Below the pieces are notes generated by a model, which was not told the origin of the DNA, searched no databases, and worked only from the letters and a program-made list of their open reading frames with translations. DNA of 64,000 nucleotides. Origin: Irpex lacteus. Its lineage: Eukaryota > Basidiomycota > Agaricomycetes > Polyporales > Irpicaceae. A program made the translations under genes and the position numbers. Below are positions 1 through 12,096 of the stretch, in pieces (position 1 is the stretch's first letter; each line of letters starts with the position of its first letter). Location of the stretch: assembly GCA_001986395.2 (NCBI GenBank), contig MQVO02000006.1:806001-870000 (forward strand). Direction: 5' to 3'.

Positions 1-742
1 TCAGAACGTGAACCAGAACCCAGCCGATCCGAACGTCGTCGCGTTTGAGGTCCGAGCAATCCCGTTCCGAGCGCTCATGGTCCCTCTCCTGATGCTGCTC
101 TTCCGCACGTTCCTCCTCGTCTACTTCTTCTCACCGTCGAAGCGGCCTATCTTCGGGCTCATCCTCTCTGCGTGGATATTCTACGAGGCCTGGGGTGCCC
201 TCCGTGGTGTCCTTGGTGGAGACAGACCGAACGCCAATAACGCGGAAGCACAGCAAGATCGTGCGGGTAACGGTGCTCCTGCAGGTGATCAACCCCAGCC
301 CGCTCAGGGTCAGAACGCCGCAGCCGGAAACAACGGTCCCGCCAACGTTAACGGCGCTCGCAACCGACAAGCCGCAAACCAGAGCTTCTCAGACCAGCTC
401 ATCGACACTATCAGTTCTGCTCGTCTTGAACAGGAAGAACGCGAGCTGAGCGGTGCTTGCCGTTGTGTACCTAGTCTCCCCGAGAAGATACGCATGTTCA
501 CTCTGCTGTTCTTGTCGACTTTGCATCCTGCCATCTGGGATCGTCGACGAAACGCGCTGAGGAAGCGTGAGGGACGACTGAGGACCGAGGCGAACGTCAG
601 GCAGGCTCCCGTGGACGAGAACACGTCACAGGACAGGATCCAGGCTCGTGATGAAGTCACTGCTCGCCATGAACGGAGAGCAGCGTGGGTCCAGCAGTAC
701 GTCGAGAGGGTGCTCACGACCGAGTACCTCGATGATGCATAG
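1..742 (+). CDS. C-terminal part of a HERP/Usa1-like ER membrane protein (partial)
   Basis: The reading frame is open from the left edge, so only the C-terminal 240 or so residues are seen. It holds a hydrophobic hairpin near the start (two membrane segments separated by SPSKRP), then a Gln/Asn/Ala/Pro-rich linker, then a basic and acidic helical tail. The pattern of two close membrane segments followed by a polar tail resembles fungal ubiquitin-like-domain ERAD scaffolds of the HERP/Usa1 type, which sit in the ER membrane and help assemble Hrd1 ligase complexes. The diagnostic ubiquitin-like domain would lie outside the window, so the family call is inference. The stop is TAG at 740-742. Confidence 0.5.
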   Translation, partial: QNVNQNPADPNVVAFEVRAIPFRALMVPLLMLLFRTFLLVYFFSPSKRPIFGLILSAWIFYEAWGALRGVLGGDRPNANNAEAQQDRAGNGAPAGDQPQPAQGQNAAAGNNGPANVNGARNRQAANQSFSDQLIDTISSARLEQEERELSGACRCVPSLPEKIRMFTLLFLSTLHPAIWDRRRNALRKREGRLRTEANVRQAPVDENTSQDRIQARDEVTARHERRAAWVQQYVERVLTTEYLDDA

Positions 743-1554
743 ATTGATCGGACGCGGTCGTGGTTGTATCAGACGCGGTTTTTGTAAGATAATATAGCAT
801 ATCGGACAGGTCACTTTCTTTTCCTTGATACGTTTCTCGCTGATGTCGTTTCTCCGTCGTTTTGCATTGTATAGATATGAATAGCCCACTCGGATTTGAT
901 TTATGGAATATAATTCTATTGAAGTTCGCGTATGTGTCAGAGGAACTTTGTTCCCCCGTCAGAAAGGAGGTGGCTGCTACTAGTATGGTGAGCTGTATCG
1001 TGGATATTCTAGAAGAAACTACTTTGACATGATACTACCCATGCTCATTTGTCATAGATGATCTTTTTTGGGTTATGCGCCAGCCGCAGAACGACTCGCG
1101 CATCATCTCACAGACATGCAATAACTAAAAATGCCGTAGACCAGGCACTATTCCATCCCCCGTTGCGCCTCAAAAATGCACATCGTCAGCATGACCCGCT
1201 CATATGCATGCACGGCGCATCCTCATATATGAGCACCCGACGCCGTCACCGTCAGTGGCACCTGCTGCATAGGTCTAACGGCGACTTCATACTCTATTGG
1301 CGAATCTGTTAAGCTTTAGGCGATACAAAGCACTGGGCCTTGCAGCTCCAAACGCCGTTTCGCCGACGACGCGTACGTACACACGTGCTTGTCCTACTGA
1401 CCGCTGCAACTCATGGCTCCCATCACGACATTGAGAATCCCGGTGCGTCATGGTTCTTATAAAGATGATGCCGTTTAGCCTGGTCCAGGTATATAAGGTC
1501 GAGGATGGCCGAGGAGAGGGACGCAGTCTGCCCCTCGACAATCACATCTTCAAT
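743..1554. other. Intergenic region with TATA box of the spherulin-like gene
   Basis: No coding stretch is convincing here. A TATA-like element (TATATAAGG) lies at about 1490-1498, some 60 bp before the start codon of the downstream gene, a normal distance for a fungal core promoter. Confidence 0.5.
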
Positions 1555-2526
1555 ATGTTCTCTCGCGCCATTACCATTTTTGCTGCGGTTGCCGCTACCC
1601 TCACCGGTGTCCTTGGGTCCGGTGTAATCGTACCGTTGTACATCGACCCTGCAGGGACATCTTGCAGCGCATGGACCCCTCTGCTCAATGCGTAGGCTCT
1701 CGTGTCTCCCATTTGAGACAACTACATCCACTCATCAACGAATTTACAGGATATCTGCCCATCCTTCCACTCCATTCTATGTTATCATCAATCCTAACAG
1801 TGGCCCAGTCACGACACCCGACGACGGCTATCAGACCTGCATTCCCCGTCTGAAAGCTTCACCGTCGGTGACTGTTGTTGGGTATGTCCCAACAACGACC
1901 GGCCATGCCGATCAAGACGCGGTGAATAGTCAGACTGCAGAGTACGCAGCTTGGGGAAGCGCATATCGCCCACAGGGAATATTCTTTGACGAAGTCAATC
2001 CTACGTCTGGTTTCTTGACAAAGTATACGAACTGGACCAACACGGCTAAAAACACTTTGAATGGCGGTAACGGCTATGTATGTGCTGCGTTGATCTCACG
2101 ATGAAAGCCAGATGCTAATGTGGTATTATGTATCTGTGATAGGTCATCTTGAACCCCGGAGGAAGCGTCGGCTCTGAGACGGCATACTTCAACATCGCGA
2201 ACCAAATCGTCACAGCTGAAAACTTCTACGTCGACTTCAGGTTAGTCGTCAGTTTCTTTTATCATTAGTTGCTTTGATTAACGTTACATTTCCTAAGTCC
2301 TTCCCAGTTAACATTCTCAAGCAGCGCCCCCGCTGCAAAGCAGGCTGTCATCCTCACAGATGCGCCATCGACCCCTCCGGCAAGCTTGATCAGTCAGTTG
2401 GTCGGAACGGACAAGATTGGCTCTTTATATATCACAGACGATAGTCAAGCGAACGGCGCCAACCCCTACGATACTTTACCCACCCAGTTCGCGACCTTCG
2501 TTGCAGATGTCGCTGCGGACTCCTAA
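1555..2526 (+). CDS. Spherulation-specific family 4 (spherulin-4-like) secreted protein
   Basis: Four exons (1555-1691, 1750-2077, 2143-2240, 2298-2526) join to a 263-residue protein. The N-terminus is a classic signal peptide (MFSRAITIFAAVAATLTGVL). The mature part starts with VPLYIDPAG and has the family hallmarks: the INPNSGP motif, the GYVPTT strand, the FFDEVNP motif and VILNPG, all expected of a TIM-barrel-like spherulin-4 fold. Members are secreted or cell-surface proteins named after a Physarum encystment protein, and some relatives act on polysaccharides, but the activity of this one is unknown. The three introns (58, 65 and 57 nt) are GT-AG and keep frame. The third uses an acceptor at 2296-2297, because the later AG at 2306-2307 would create a stop. 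A TATA box precedes it. Confidence 0.88.
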
Positions 2527-2679
2527 TGAAAGGCCAAGCACGCTGGGATTGAAACACGGTACCCTTGACCCGTTAGTTGGACTTATGTATGGGACGTAGC
2601 CTTCTCTCCTCTGTGCTGTGCAATGTATCTAAAAACTGGGCTATTAAAACGTGGTAGTCCACACTGTACAGACATGCCA

Positions 2680-2962
2680 TTAATGAACCCAAAAAGCGTC
2701 CTCTATCAAGAGAATCACCTTCCGCAGATGCGGCAGATTTGTGAACGAGGCGAAGTATCCATCCACTGAAAAGATGGTATCTTCGATTTGACGATGGAAC
2801 AGTAGATTGCGGACATTGCCAGTGTAAGACTCTCTTACACGGAGCTTCGGAAGTATGTACCTGGCCATACGTCGCTATTACGTTCTTCCTATTCTCAAAG
2901 CTCGACATCATCCCGAGGCCATGTAGAGGCACTGAGGTATGAGTATACAGGGCCTGATCCAT
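2680..2962 (-). pseudogene. Possible remnant of an F-box/LRR-type C-terminus
   Basis: Two overlapping minus-strand frames are open here. One (stop at 2680) reads like the last repeat of an F-box protein (a NLPHLRKVILLIED segment). No start or intact upstream exon connects to it: the frame has stops just before its first methionine. It may be a decayed neighbour or a distal exon of the F-box gene that starts at 4412. The connection could not be made by frame-consistent splicing. Confidence 0.25.
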
Positions 2963-3071
2963 CAGGAGCTTTGGTGGAGGTCGATAAGGAACGACCCCCA
3001 GTTAACTTTACGATGGTGATAACATACTACTACTAGTGACTACACAAAAATAAATCATTTGAATAATGAAT

Positions 3072-4412
3072 TTACAGTACGACCAAAGAGATTTTGGAAC
3101 GAGCTGTCTTGAGGGATGCCCAAAACTTCTCTTCAGCGAATTTCGTATCGAACCCCTTCCTCACTGCGAACTCCACATGCCGCAGAGCAGGCAACTTCGC
3201 AAGAGCGTCATCCAACCGGTCATCCACGCAGCAAGCAAGCGAGCAATCCCATGAAAAGCTCATCTTCTGTACCTCCTTCGACGGGATAGAGATGATAGAA
3301 TTGACGAGGGAAGTGTAGATCTCTGAGGCGGCTTGTTCCCGGTCAGAAGGTGGGGAGCAGTTCGCTATCAGCTGGAGAGAACGCAGAGACGCGCATCGCT
3401 GTAACACTACAGGAGCTGTATCCAACGCATACGCTATAGCGAATGAATATTCTCGTAAATTGATTCACTCACCTAAGCCGATAGGTGCGTTTGGGAACTT
3501 CAAGATGAGTATAAAATCATGGACACGCCCGAATATAGCTCCGTTGGCGTGCAGCATCATGACGTCTCTCTCTGTAAAGTTGACTGGCCTCAAAGTGCAA
3601 TCAATCCTGACCTCCCGGGAGAGCGCGACCCTCCCTAACCAGGTCGAAACCAGATGCGCAAACGACAGAGGAGTCCAAACTTGCAGCGACAGCTTCGCGA
3701 GGTTCATGCATGGCGGAAATAGCGGTTCCACCTCGGTCGAGTCCGTCTGGAGAGGGGCAGGCCACGACGAAATGTCCGTGTACGTGTCCTCGAAGAACTT
3801 CATTGTTAACCAAGAAACCTTGGGGAAGGCGGAGAGGAACAACAGAGAGTCGCGCATCGCCTCTGGGCTTTGGAATGGGCCAGCATCGGTGAACTTCATG
3901 GCTGTAACCAGCGGGAATAGAGACGCGTATATGTCTCGCGACTCAACGGTGAGCTTCGTTCTGGGCCATTCGGTGCCCCGAACAGTGAGCCACTTGACGT
4001 TGGGGAAACGAGAAAGGATCGTGAAGGGGAGGTTACCCGTAGTCTTGAGGTTGCCGACCTGCGATAACATCAACGACGTGACGTGACGAGCCACTTCTGG
4101 GTTGCTGTACTTGTCCCTAAAGTGTTCGTACGAGGTGATAGAAACTCTACGGTGAAGTACGGCGCGACCTCGGTCAAGGAGAAGACGATGCGCCAGGCAG
4201 CAAGCTTTGAGCTCATTGGAGTCCTCGTGTAGCTCATCGACAATACAGTCGAGTATTTCCTGCGGGAATGCTGGGCTTCTGCCCTCAGACTAGCAAGAGA
4301 TTAGTAAATCGCAGCGCCGTGCCAGCAGTCTGAGCACACTCACCTCTGGGGGGCCAGCCACGTCGCTGTCCGCCTTTAATACAACGTCGTTTCGTACGAT
4401 CGCAAATGGCAT
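3072..4412 (-). CDS. F-box domain protein
   Basis: Three exons (4412-4344, 4289-3473, 3433-3072) give 415 residues in a consistent frame. After a short N-terminus, the segment FPQEILDCIVDEL followed by LKACCLAHRLL is a standard fungal F-box, the part that binds Skp1 in SCF ubiquitin ligases. The rest is a leucine-patterned, LRR-like array (LTVRG, LSLQV, LRSLQLI and similar), as in the large agaricomycete F-box expansions. The substrate is unknown. The first intron (54 nt) is ordinary. The second would be only 39 nt, with GTGAGT and CTATAG ends, which is short but frame-perfect. A weak donor (GTAAAT) overlaps the stop codon, so a further downstream exon is possible. The gene is divergent from the dioxygenase-like gene at 4811. 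Confidence 0.78.
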
Positions 4413-4810
4413 AATCTTGATCCAGTCATGTTGTTTAAGTTGTTTAGGCGTGGTGACAATAGGGTATGTTGGGGAGATGCGCTCACCTAGTACGCGGGGG
4501 AGGTCAGGGTCATGCAGTGACCCTGAGGTGCACAGACCAGAGACCCTCTTGCCCCCATGAAATCGCTACCGGGTCATCTCACCGTGCTGAGTGATTCCAG
4601 AGGCCGCAATCCCAGTGGTCGCGGCTGTGGAACAAAAGACGAAAATCGGTAATCTCGCTGTAGCACCACACGCATCAATGTCGATCGCGAATCTTAGATC
4701 GTACCTCGAATGAGGCAGTTCTAAGTTGAACCACCATCAGTTGAACCTGACCGTCCATTGGCTGGTTACTCAAGCCGGCCATATAGCATGCGCATAAACC
4801 AGCAAATATT

Positions 4811-6281
4811 ATGCCCCAACAACCTTCGAATTTCCTGGAATTATCCTCACATCACTATCGACGGCGATGCCATGACTCTAGCCACAAGCTGCCGCACATC
4901 TCCCAAGCGGAGAGACAGACCCACCAGACGCTGGGTAGCGGAAAACCTGCCAATGCTGGGACTCCGGATTGGCCTAAGCCTGCCTACGAGGGCATTCTAC
5001 CAGAGGGAAGCCTAAGGATGTTTATAGAGCATCTTGCACAACCTGTATACAAGCCCAGTAAAGGTATGATCTTACTATCGCAGCGACGTCCCCTATGTTT
5101 CATTGATTGAAATTTGACGTCGATGTCTCAGTGCAGGTCAGTTGGGACGTGGACAGCTATAGAGAAGCGCTGCAGCTTGAGGACGACAATGTTGGAGTTT
5201 CACCTCGAACTGATCAGGCTCCAACATGGAAGGAGCGTTTTCCTCCTGCGTTAGAACCTGGTCACATAATCAAGAACCCTACAGTATTTGTAGACCGGGA
5301 AGGCGCAATTCTTTGCTGGTTCCTTCCGAGCGTGCTGATGGGTGAAGCACAGGTTCGTTGTTGAGAACGTTATAAGGAATTCTACTTACTCCCTTTCAGG
5401 ATGAGTTCATTAGGGCTACGGCGGAATTTTCGGATGTCCTTGCCCAACCTGGACATAGACCGAACCCGTGCGAGATGTGCTGCTCTCGCCAGTGGTTCTT
5501 AGCCGAAAAATACTACGCCAAACATTACACATATCTTCTACCTGGTGTAGTTGACATTTCTCCCGTCTCATGCTCCAGACGAGATGCTGTGAATGACCAC
5601 GAGCATATGGATGAGGATGACGTAGGTTCTAGCTATTTCGTACCGTGAACGAGTTCGACTGAACATTTTATGATGGTTCAGCCTCCATTCCGTTTAGAAG
5701 CAGATACGCCAAGGCCTGCCGATCGTTCCAACCCAGGTCTTCGACAATGGATGCAGCTAATGGACAGTGGCCCCGATGCGCGCATGAGGCTAATGCGGAT
5801 GTGTGCCATCGCCAACGTGATGCTGCACTTCATAAACCACGAACTGTACACGGCTGCTTGCGAAGTCCGACGCAAATTGACAAGTCAGGCCCCTGATAAT
5901 CCTCTCGTCCGACGTCTCCCAAAACATACGTCCCCCTCTGACGTCCTTGATGCGTTCGGGAAATGGCCGACTGTTTTCAGCCATGCGACAATTACCTCAA
6001 ATTTCACTAACCTCCCCATCCACCGTCCTCGTGCGAACACAGCTTTCGAAGTCCTGGTACATACAGGAGGCCCAAGCTCAGAAATCGACCTCCCGGATAT
6101 TGGTGCGCGGCTGAAGTACGCAGGCGGGACGGTTATAGTGTTCTGTGGCGGGCTCCTACGGAGGTCGAAGAAGGCGTTCGGAGAACAATCTGAGTGGGCT
6201 TTTAGTCTAAACGAGTCTGTATTCAAGCTAGCAGGCGTAGATGTTCCCAGATGGTCGTACATCCCTCCTGATGCAGCCTAG
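4811..6281 (+). CDS. TET/JBP-like 2-oxoglutarate dioxygenase-fold protein, catalytic residues apparently lost
   Basis: Four exons (4811-5063, 5132-5352, 5400-5621, 5682-6281) give 431 residues. The order of conserved blocks (QPVYKPSK, a WDVDSYREALQLE block, NPTVFVDREGAILCWFLP, then a C-terminal beta-rich core with LPDIGARLKYAGGTVI) matches, as I recall it, the agaricomycete family related to TET/JBP DNA-base oxygenases, whose expansion has been tied to KDZ transposons. In that family the core has TPxHRD (iron-binding HxD) and later LRHxV (distal histidine). Here the first is IHRP (H346-R347-P348) and the second LLRRS (Arg at 393). The iron site therefore looks destroyed, although the frame is fully open. 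No transposase is nearby. The family call is from memory of the motif pattern; the open frame is directly visible. Confidence 0.62.
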
Positions 6282-6988
6282 AGTCCCAATCAAAAGTATG
6301 TAGCTGCTATTACGTCCGTTACATCGGAGCATAGTACGCTGTACGGAAGTTAATGATAGCAGCCTTTCCCTTCCTCTTCGTGACAAATGGTGCACTTACG
6401 TGTTTACTACTTTGACCAGACCGGTCGGTTTCTTACGCCCAGCACTCCATAAAAGCTTTGAGGTCATCGATCATGATATTATATAGTAGTATGCACATCT
6501 AAGTACATATACAAACAAGAGTCACAAACGACTGAGCCAGATTATCACATACAAACAAACAGCGAGAACAAACACTGAGCGCAATAAGATTAGAGATTGC
6601 TAGTGCAAAGACGTCTTGCGAAAGTGAATACAGACCAAGAAACGACAACAACAAGCAGACTACGATGTGTGTGACTGCGATAGTAGAATGGGGCGGGGCG
6701 AATGGGATGTAATGTAATGTGCGAGATGTAGAATTGAATAGGCAATAATTACGAGCGTGGTAATACAGACAAACGTATGTGGGGGCGTGGGGCGATGTGT
6801 AAGCGCGGTCGTGCCAATGCGAGAATTGGGCTCAAGCGTAAACCGACATTGTCGGGTGTAGTCGTGGGTGGGAAATGCATGAAAGCGTAGAAGTTATGAT
6901 GTTGTCTCCACATCCCAGAAAGAAGTCATTACTGATGATTCTCCGTAGTTTCCCTAGATTATAATTTTCGGCGACGTCATCGGTGCGC
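6282..6988. other. Intergenic region between convergent genes
   Basis: AT- and GT-rich sequence between the ends of two converging genes. I see no coding stretch, repeat array or RNA gene in it. Confidence 0.5.
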
Positions 6989-9160
6989 TCATGCCGAGCT
7001 GTGGAAGGTAACGCTCTTGGTCGCGTGGCTCTTCAGCCAGCCCTTGAATGCAACGATGCCGAGTGTCCAACAGAATGCGAGACATGTGGTGGCGACCGCA
7101 ACGTTCAGGAACATCATCATGTCGTCGTGTCCCCTGCGCATAGCGGCGATGGTGACCTCCTCGGTCGAGAACTGGAAGACAAGGCCACCGCAGGCGAGGA
7201 AGAACGATGCGAGGGCTTCGGTAGGAGGGCGAGAAGGCAAGATGCTGCGAGGTGGGCCCAACCAGAGGAAGAAGTACGTGAAGCATCGAAGGACGGCGAA
7301 GGCGACTAGGAGGTTACCCCAAAGCTGATGAATCTGGACCTGGAAGAGGTATGTCTGGAAATGAGCGGCCATCGCGGCACCAGTAACACCGATGCAGAGA
7401 GCAGGGAAGGGGTTGAACGACGCGATGTAGCTTGGAGGCTCGGCGACGGCTTCTTGGGAACGAGTGGCGGCCGGAATAGCAGCTGCGGCGCTAGAGGCGA
7501 GCCAGCGACGGACGCGCTTGGACTCGATACCCATACCAATGAGGCCAGCAAACCAGAACATGACGGCGATAGAGATGTGCTGGACCTGCTTCGTCGTGTA
7601 AGGGTCGCCAGGCTTCGCACCGAAACGCTCCATCCAGGTGTTGGTGATTCCGTACAGGAAGATGACAAAGCATTCGACAAACTCCGCGGAGGGGTAGGAC
7701 TTATGCGGGGCACGGTTCCACGCCCAACCGAGTTCTGAGAATGAGCCGAGGAACCGGGCGAAGGTAACAAGACCGTAGCACCAGAAAATGCCTCCCTCTG
7801 AGATAGAGTAAACGATCGGACGATCAGATCAATGTGAAGAAGTGGAGCGAAGTAAGGTACGCACTGATTAGGTGGGCAAGACATCCATTTACCCAGTTCT
7901 GACGGCATCCACCGGTATAAATAACTATCCCCGTGATCACCTGGAAGAGCCCTGCGAAAACAAGAACGCGCTCCGCAACTGCGAAGACGATTCTCCCAAT
8001 TTTCTTGAGGAGACCGACCTTGCCCAATCCGCTCCAGCTCGAACGGTGGGCACTCTCATGCAGAGTGTCGTCAGAGTGCATCGAATCACGGTGTGAGTGC
8101 TCGAACATCGTAGCCTCGGAAGCTGCTGACTGTGGGTAGCGCGAATGGCGGGAATGACGGCGGTGGTCATTTGCCCACTGCGCATCGTCGTGGTCCTCGG
8201 AAATTCTGGGGCTAATTTCGGTGTCGATGGGTGCGACGAAGTGAGCACGACGCTCCTGGATGGAAGGGGATGGCAAATCTTCCTCCTCAATTTCTCTCGC
8301 CTTGAGTTCTGCGGCCTCCAGCTCCTCTGGATCAGCTGCAACGAGTCCAGTATACTCGGCGCCAGTTCCTAGTGGACGATCCTCTGCCCGATCGAGGACG
8401 ACGGTACGCCAGCAACCGCGAATAGTGAATTGATCCTGGCCGGCGCGGACGCCTTTGACGTAGGACACAAGGCGCCCAAATATGGCGATCACATCAAACG
8501 CTGAAAGCACTGCTGCGATGAATAGCACGAAATAGCCTTGCCCGCTGTGCTTCTGGCCTTCATACCTAAATTACCGAATTGAAAGAGGCAACACGGTCAG
8601 TAATGGACCGCGATAAGTTGTTTCAACCGCCTTACATGTCAGGGGTTAATTTCTTGTAGAGCCCATTGGCAGCCAAGCCAAACGAGACGAATGTCCAGAA
8701 CAGTATGACGGAAAGGCCATGCCAAGCATGCTTAACCGAACGTAGTGCGATGCCTGGCCAAAGAGAGATATGTACATTTTCTAGATACGGAGCAGGCCGA
8801 GGATAGGGGGAACTCACCTACGGGGAGAGCACCAAAGAATGCAGCACTCATAAACAATATGTGCATACCCATCAACGCCGGATACCTCTTCTCCTCAGGA
8901 TGCACTCCGTCGATGTCCAATGACCAATATGAGTCGGGTGTAGGTTGGTGGTACATGAGTACCTCTGTTTCGTTGAGCATTACGATCGGTTGTGCGTGAG
9001 GGTTGTGGGCATGGCCGTGCCCATGGTCTCCGTCTCTTCGAGACAATGACTCCTCTAGCGAGCGTGCGGCGACTTCATCGGCGGAGGAAGGTGCGGCGAC
9101 GACGAAGGCGGCCGCGAGAGCAGGGACGAGGAAGGGGAGGATGCGCCAGGTGGCTCGCAT
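6989..9160 (-). CDS. YTP1: YTP1-like multi-pass membrane protein
   Basis: Four exons (9160-8818, 8753-8636, 8565-7865, 7797-6989) give 656 residues. A cleavable signal peptide is followed by a His-rich stretch (GHGHAHNPHAQP), then an N-terminal membrane region of the DUF2427 type (YPALMGMHILFMSAAFFGALP). After a polar, His/Ser-rich cytoplasmic loop comes the C-terminal Ytp1 region with many membrane helices and the segments FWCYGLVTFARFLG and VQHISIAVMFWFAGL. Yeast Ytp1 is a plasma-membrane or mitochondria-associated protein of unclear function; basidiomycete homologs have this longer form. The introns (64, 70 and 67 nt) preserve frame. A TATA-like box lies about 75 bp upstream. Confidence 0.9.
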
Positions 9161-9171
9161 GGCTGGTAGTG

Positions 9172-9245
9172 GTGGGTCGGGAGAAAGAGGAGGAGGGATG
9201 GAGGAGGGAGGAGGATGGGCGGGGCTGACATGGGTATATAAACGG
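9172..9245 (-). promoter_or_regulatory. Core promoter of the YTP1-like gene: TATA box and polypyrimidine tract
   Basis: On the minus strand TTTATATACC (9235-9243) is followed by a long pyrimidine-rich leader (9172-9226; purines on the plus strand: repeated GGAGGA) running to within about 12 bp of the start codon. CT-rich leaders near the transcription start are common in strong filamentous-fungal promoters. Confidence 0.5.
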
Positions 9246-11428
9246 ATGGCTCGGAGAGAACGGAAGATGAGCTGGTTGTGACTGATCGTGTTCTATCGCC
9301 CTACAGCTGCTGTATTTTCCAAGGTCGTCCTCGACGTTCCATGGATGATGATCGCCTCGACTGCTTCGCGATGACTAACTCACGCTCCGTACCCGGCGCC
9401 AAGGGGTAGGCCCGATGCGTTCTTACCGACCATCCCCTGTCTTGCCATCCACTCATCCACCACTCTTCTCTCTCCGATCCCACAACGCCCCTGCTTCCCC
9501 AGCCGCCCGTTATCTGCTCAGCCTTTGTCCTGGCCCTCCATCTTCTCGCCCTGACCTGCGCAGTCTTCAGCCCTAGTTCATCTCAGGGTACAGCTGCAGG
9601 GGCCTCCGTGGATGACACATATTGTGCTATGTCAGCTGCAGTCGGATGCCGGAGAGCCAGACCAAGGCATTAGTGAGTTCGGATCTAGCCGCTCTTTAAT
9701 GCGCTCAATCTGCGTACGTCATCAGATCAATCACGGACGGCATCCCTCGGCAACCTTAACTCACAATTGTTTCCCACGAGTGCTATAGCTAAACATGGTG
9801 AGCCCTATGTTCCAAGTACCCTAACCCGCAGTCATGTCAGCACCGCTCGTCCTTCCTGCTAGAAATGCCTCCATCACGAATATATCTGCATCCTTCGAAC
9901 TGGAACAGCCTACGCTTGTCTAGTGCTGCCTACTACATCGACAGAGAAGGTTCATTCGGAATTATTGTCTCTTTCTTCTCATGTCCGACTCTCACGGCCG
10001 ATACGCACAGAACACCCGTAACAGCCGCCAACCGTTAGAAGTCGGGTCCGTCCAGCGGTTACTCGACGAAGGAGTCACCACGAAAATTCTCCTATGGTTG
10101 AAGTTATAATAGTGTCCCCACTGAATTCCAGTCGATCGCGCCGCGTACACGAGACCTCATCCCTATTCTTTCTCAGTCTTATCACTGTCCCTTTTCGGTT
10201 ACAACCCACTTTGCGACCTGTATGTCTATTTATCTCTGCCTCACCCCTCCCTCGCCATGTCCCTCCTGACCTCTGCACGAGCCACGCGCGTGCCATGCAT
10301 ACTTCAAAACGCCGTCACTCTCATCGAATCGGTCCCACACTGTCTTCCAGGATATTGGTATGCCAATTCATTGTTCTCACCCCTGACAATGCCATCCATT
10401 CGTCCGTCATGTCGTCGGCATATGTATGCATGCTACACATCTTCCGAATCAACGTCTCGAGATATATAAGCAGATCTCTCTCATTGTATCTAAAGCCCGG
10501 TCTTACTTTGAGGCCCGTACCGTGTGCTAGAACACTGCCAGAACTTGTTGCAATCGTTACTCTGTGATATTGATGTCCTGGCCCTCGTTTTGCCTCCGTC
10601 CATTTGCTCTGCAAACCACTCCGGAAAATAAGTCTCCCTCTCTTCGATCGTTATAACGAGACAGATTGCCTTCCGTGCCTTGATAAGTTTTGTATACTTC
10701 GGACGACGCCGACGGAGGAGGCACTTTAGCACCTTCACACCAACTCAGTCATATCCCGACGAACCGCGAATCCGGTTGATGTCGTATGTCAGATTTGTAA
10801 ATCCAGCGACGACCGCCAGTGCGAGACACATGTAACGTCGACCAGAACCCCTTCGCCCAAAGCATGCGCTCGGAAAATTCAGAAAAGCACACAATCTCCG
10901 TCCATCATCGCGAACAAATAAATGCAGGAAACTTAGCAGCCCAGAACCCTACACATAGGGTTGTTGTCAAGATTTCCGATTTCCTAAATCGGGTATCTTA
11001 TCCCTGGAAACCCCCTCCCTGCACGTGACGATCGGTGACTTTTTTGATCCGTGATCCGCCGCACCCGCTGCTTCCCGCTGTCCAGGCGCCCTCCGAGTTA
11101 CAGCCTGAGAATCTTAGGCTGCGTAAGAAATAGGGAGGTCGTTTTTGAACGGTGAATAAAGGGTATAAGCTACATTTCTTACTTTCGGTCGCAGCGTCCA
11201 TGCCGCCGTATAACTTACAGTAGTAACGGTAAACAAAGTAAGAAAATTCAGTAAATATTCGGCGCTCATTTCACGCACTTCAAGTTAAAGTCACTCGACT
11301 TTCACTCGTCGTTGCATCGCTGTTGCTCCGTATCGTCTCGAAACGTACACAGAAAGCAAGCAATCATTGCTATCCAGATATGAACAGTCATATTAACCCT
11401 ACGTAAGACAGGTGCTCGGCACCCATTT
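9246..11428. other. Gene-poor interval
   Basis: About 2.2 kb without a supported gene. Open frames here are short, uninterpretable and lack splice-consistent continuation. No terminal repeats or transposase motifs were seen. Confidence 0.5.
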
Positions 11429-12096
11429 CTAAGTCCAATCCTTGATACGAAAGGTGTCTTCCGTGAACTTCACAGTCGTGCTTTCAGCCTGCACCGTCTT
11501 GCCAATCTTGGGTACAGGTTCATCTGGCATGCTTGCTGATGTGACCTGTTCTGGTTTCGAGTCAGCGAGAACACTTTGCAGCTCAACGGAGCCCAAGTTT
11601 CACTCACAGAGTTGGCGGGGCAGCTCTTGATATCAAATGTCGTGTGTCTTCTCGCTTCGACTCCTGCAGCTGGAGAGTCGGTCTGTCAGTCATCCGGGTT
11701 CTTGCCTACTGTCCGGTGGGAGGTCGCCTCCTCATTTTCTACCTCTTCTGGTAGGTGACCCTCGCTACCGTCCAATGGCTTGCAGTACAGTAGGTTTTTG
11801 AGGTTGTCAAACTTCATAATCGGTGTGGTAATTCGACGATTAGCTTTCTGCACGAATACCACATACTTATGTACATGTTTTAAGGGTACGTTGCTCCTAT
11901 TAAGGTTGTCAGGTACGGGGTGGCTTGCCTCGCGCTGGTTAGCATACTTACCACTGCCGCACATGTACTGGGCGAGAATCGTTGACACGCGCACCCTTGC
12001 TCGCCGAGCCGTATTAGATCAAGTGGCCGTGTGGCGCAACACGCTCATTCGCCGTAGAATGAGGGCGGGTAGAGTAGATCTTGATGGTCCGAGCTC
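11429..12096 (-). pseudogene. Decayed gene, unknown family
   Basis: Several minus-strand pieces look coding: 12096-11952, 11896-11743 and the last two (about 11673-11611 and 11558-11429), the final one ending IKDWT and a stop. GT-AG sites separate them (gtaagt to taatag; gtgagt to acag). The piece at 12096-11952 carries an in-frame TAA, a single C-to-T change from CAA. The phases of the 11743 donor and the next acceptor do not agree. This points to a broken gene or a wrong exon model. I do not recognise the protein. Further upstream (12100-12420, minus) there are similar coding-like fragments with TAG or TAA where CAG or CAA would fit. Confidence 0.35.

Noticed and set aside
3460..4086. 208-residue plus-strand open frame
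   Set aside because: Opposite strand of the F-box gene exon, without features of its own.
10075..10740. Several overlapping open frames of 70-157 residues on both strands
   Set aside because: No recognisable motif, no consistent splicing and no codon bias; treated as chance frames in gene-poor DNA.
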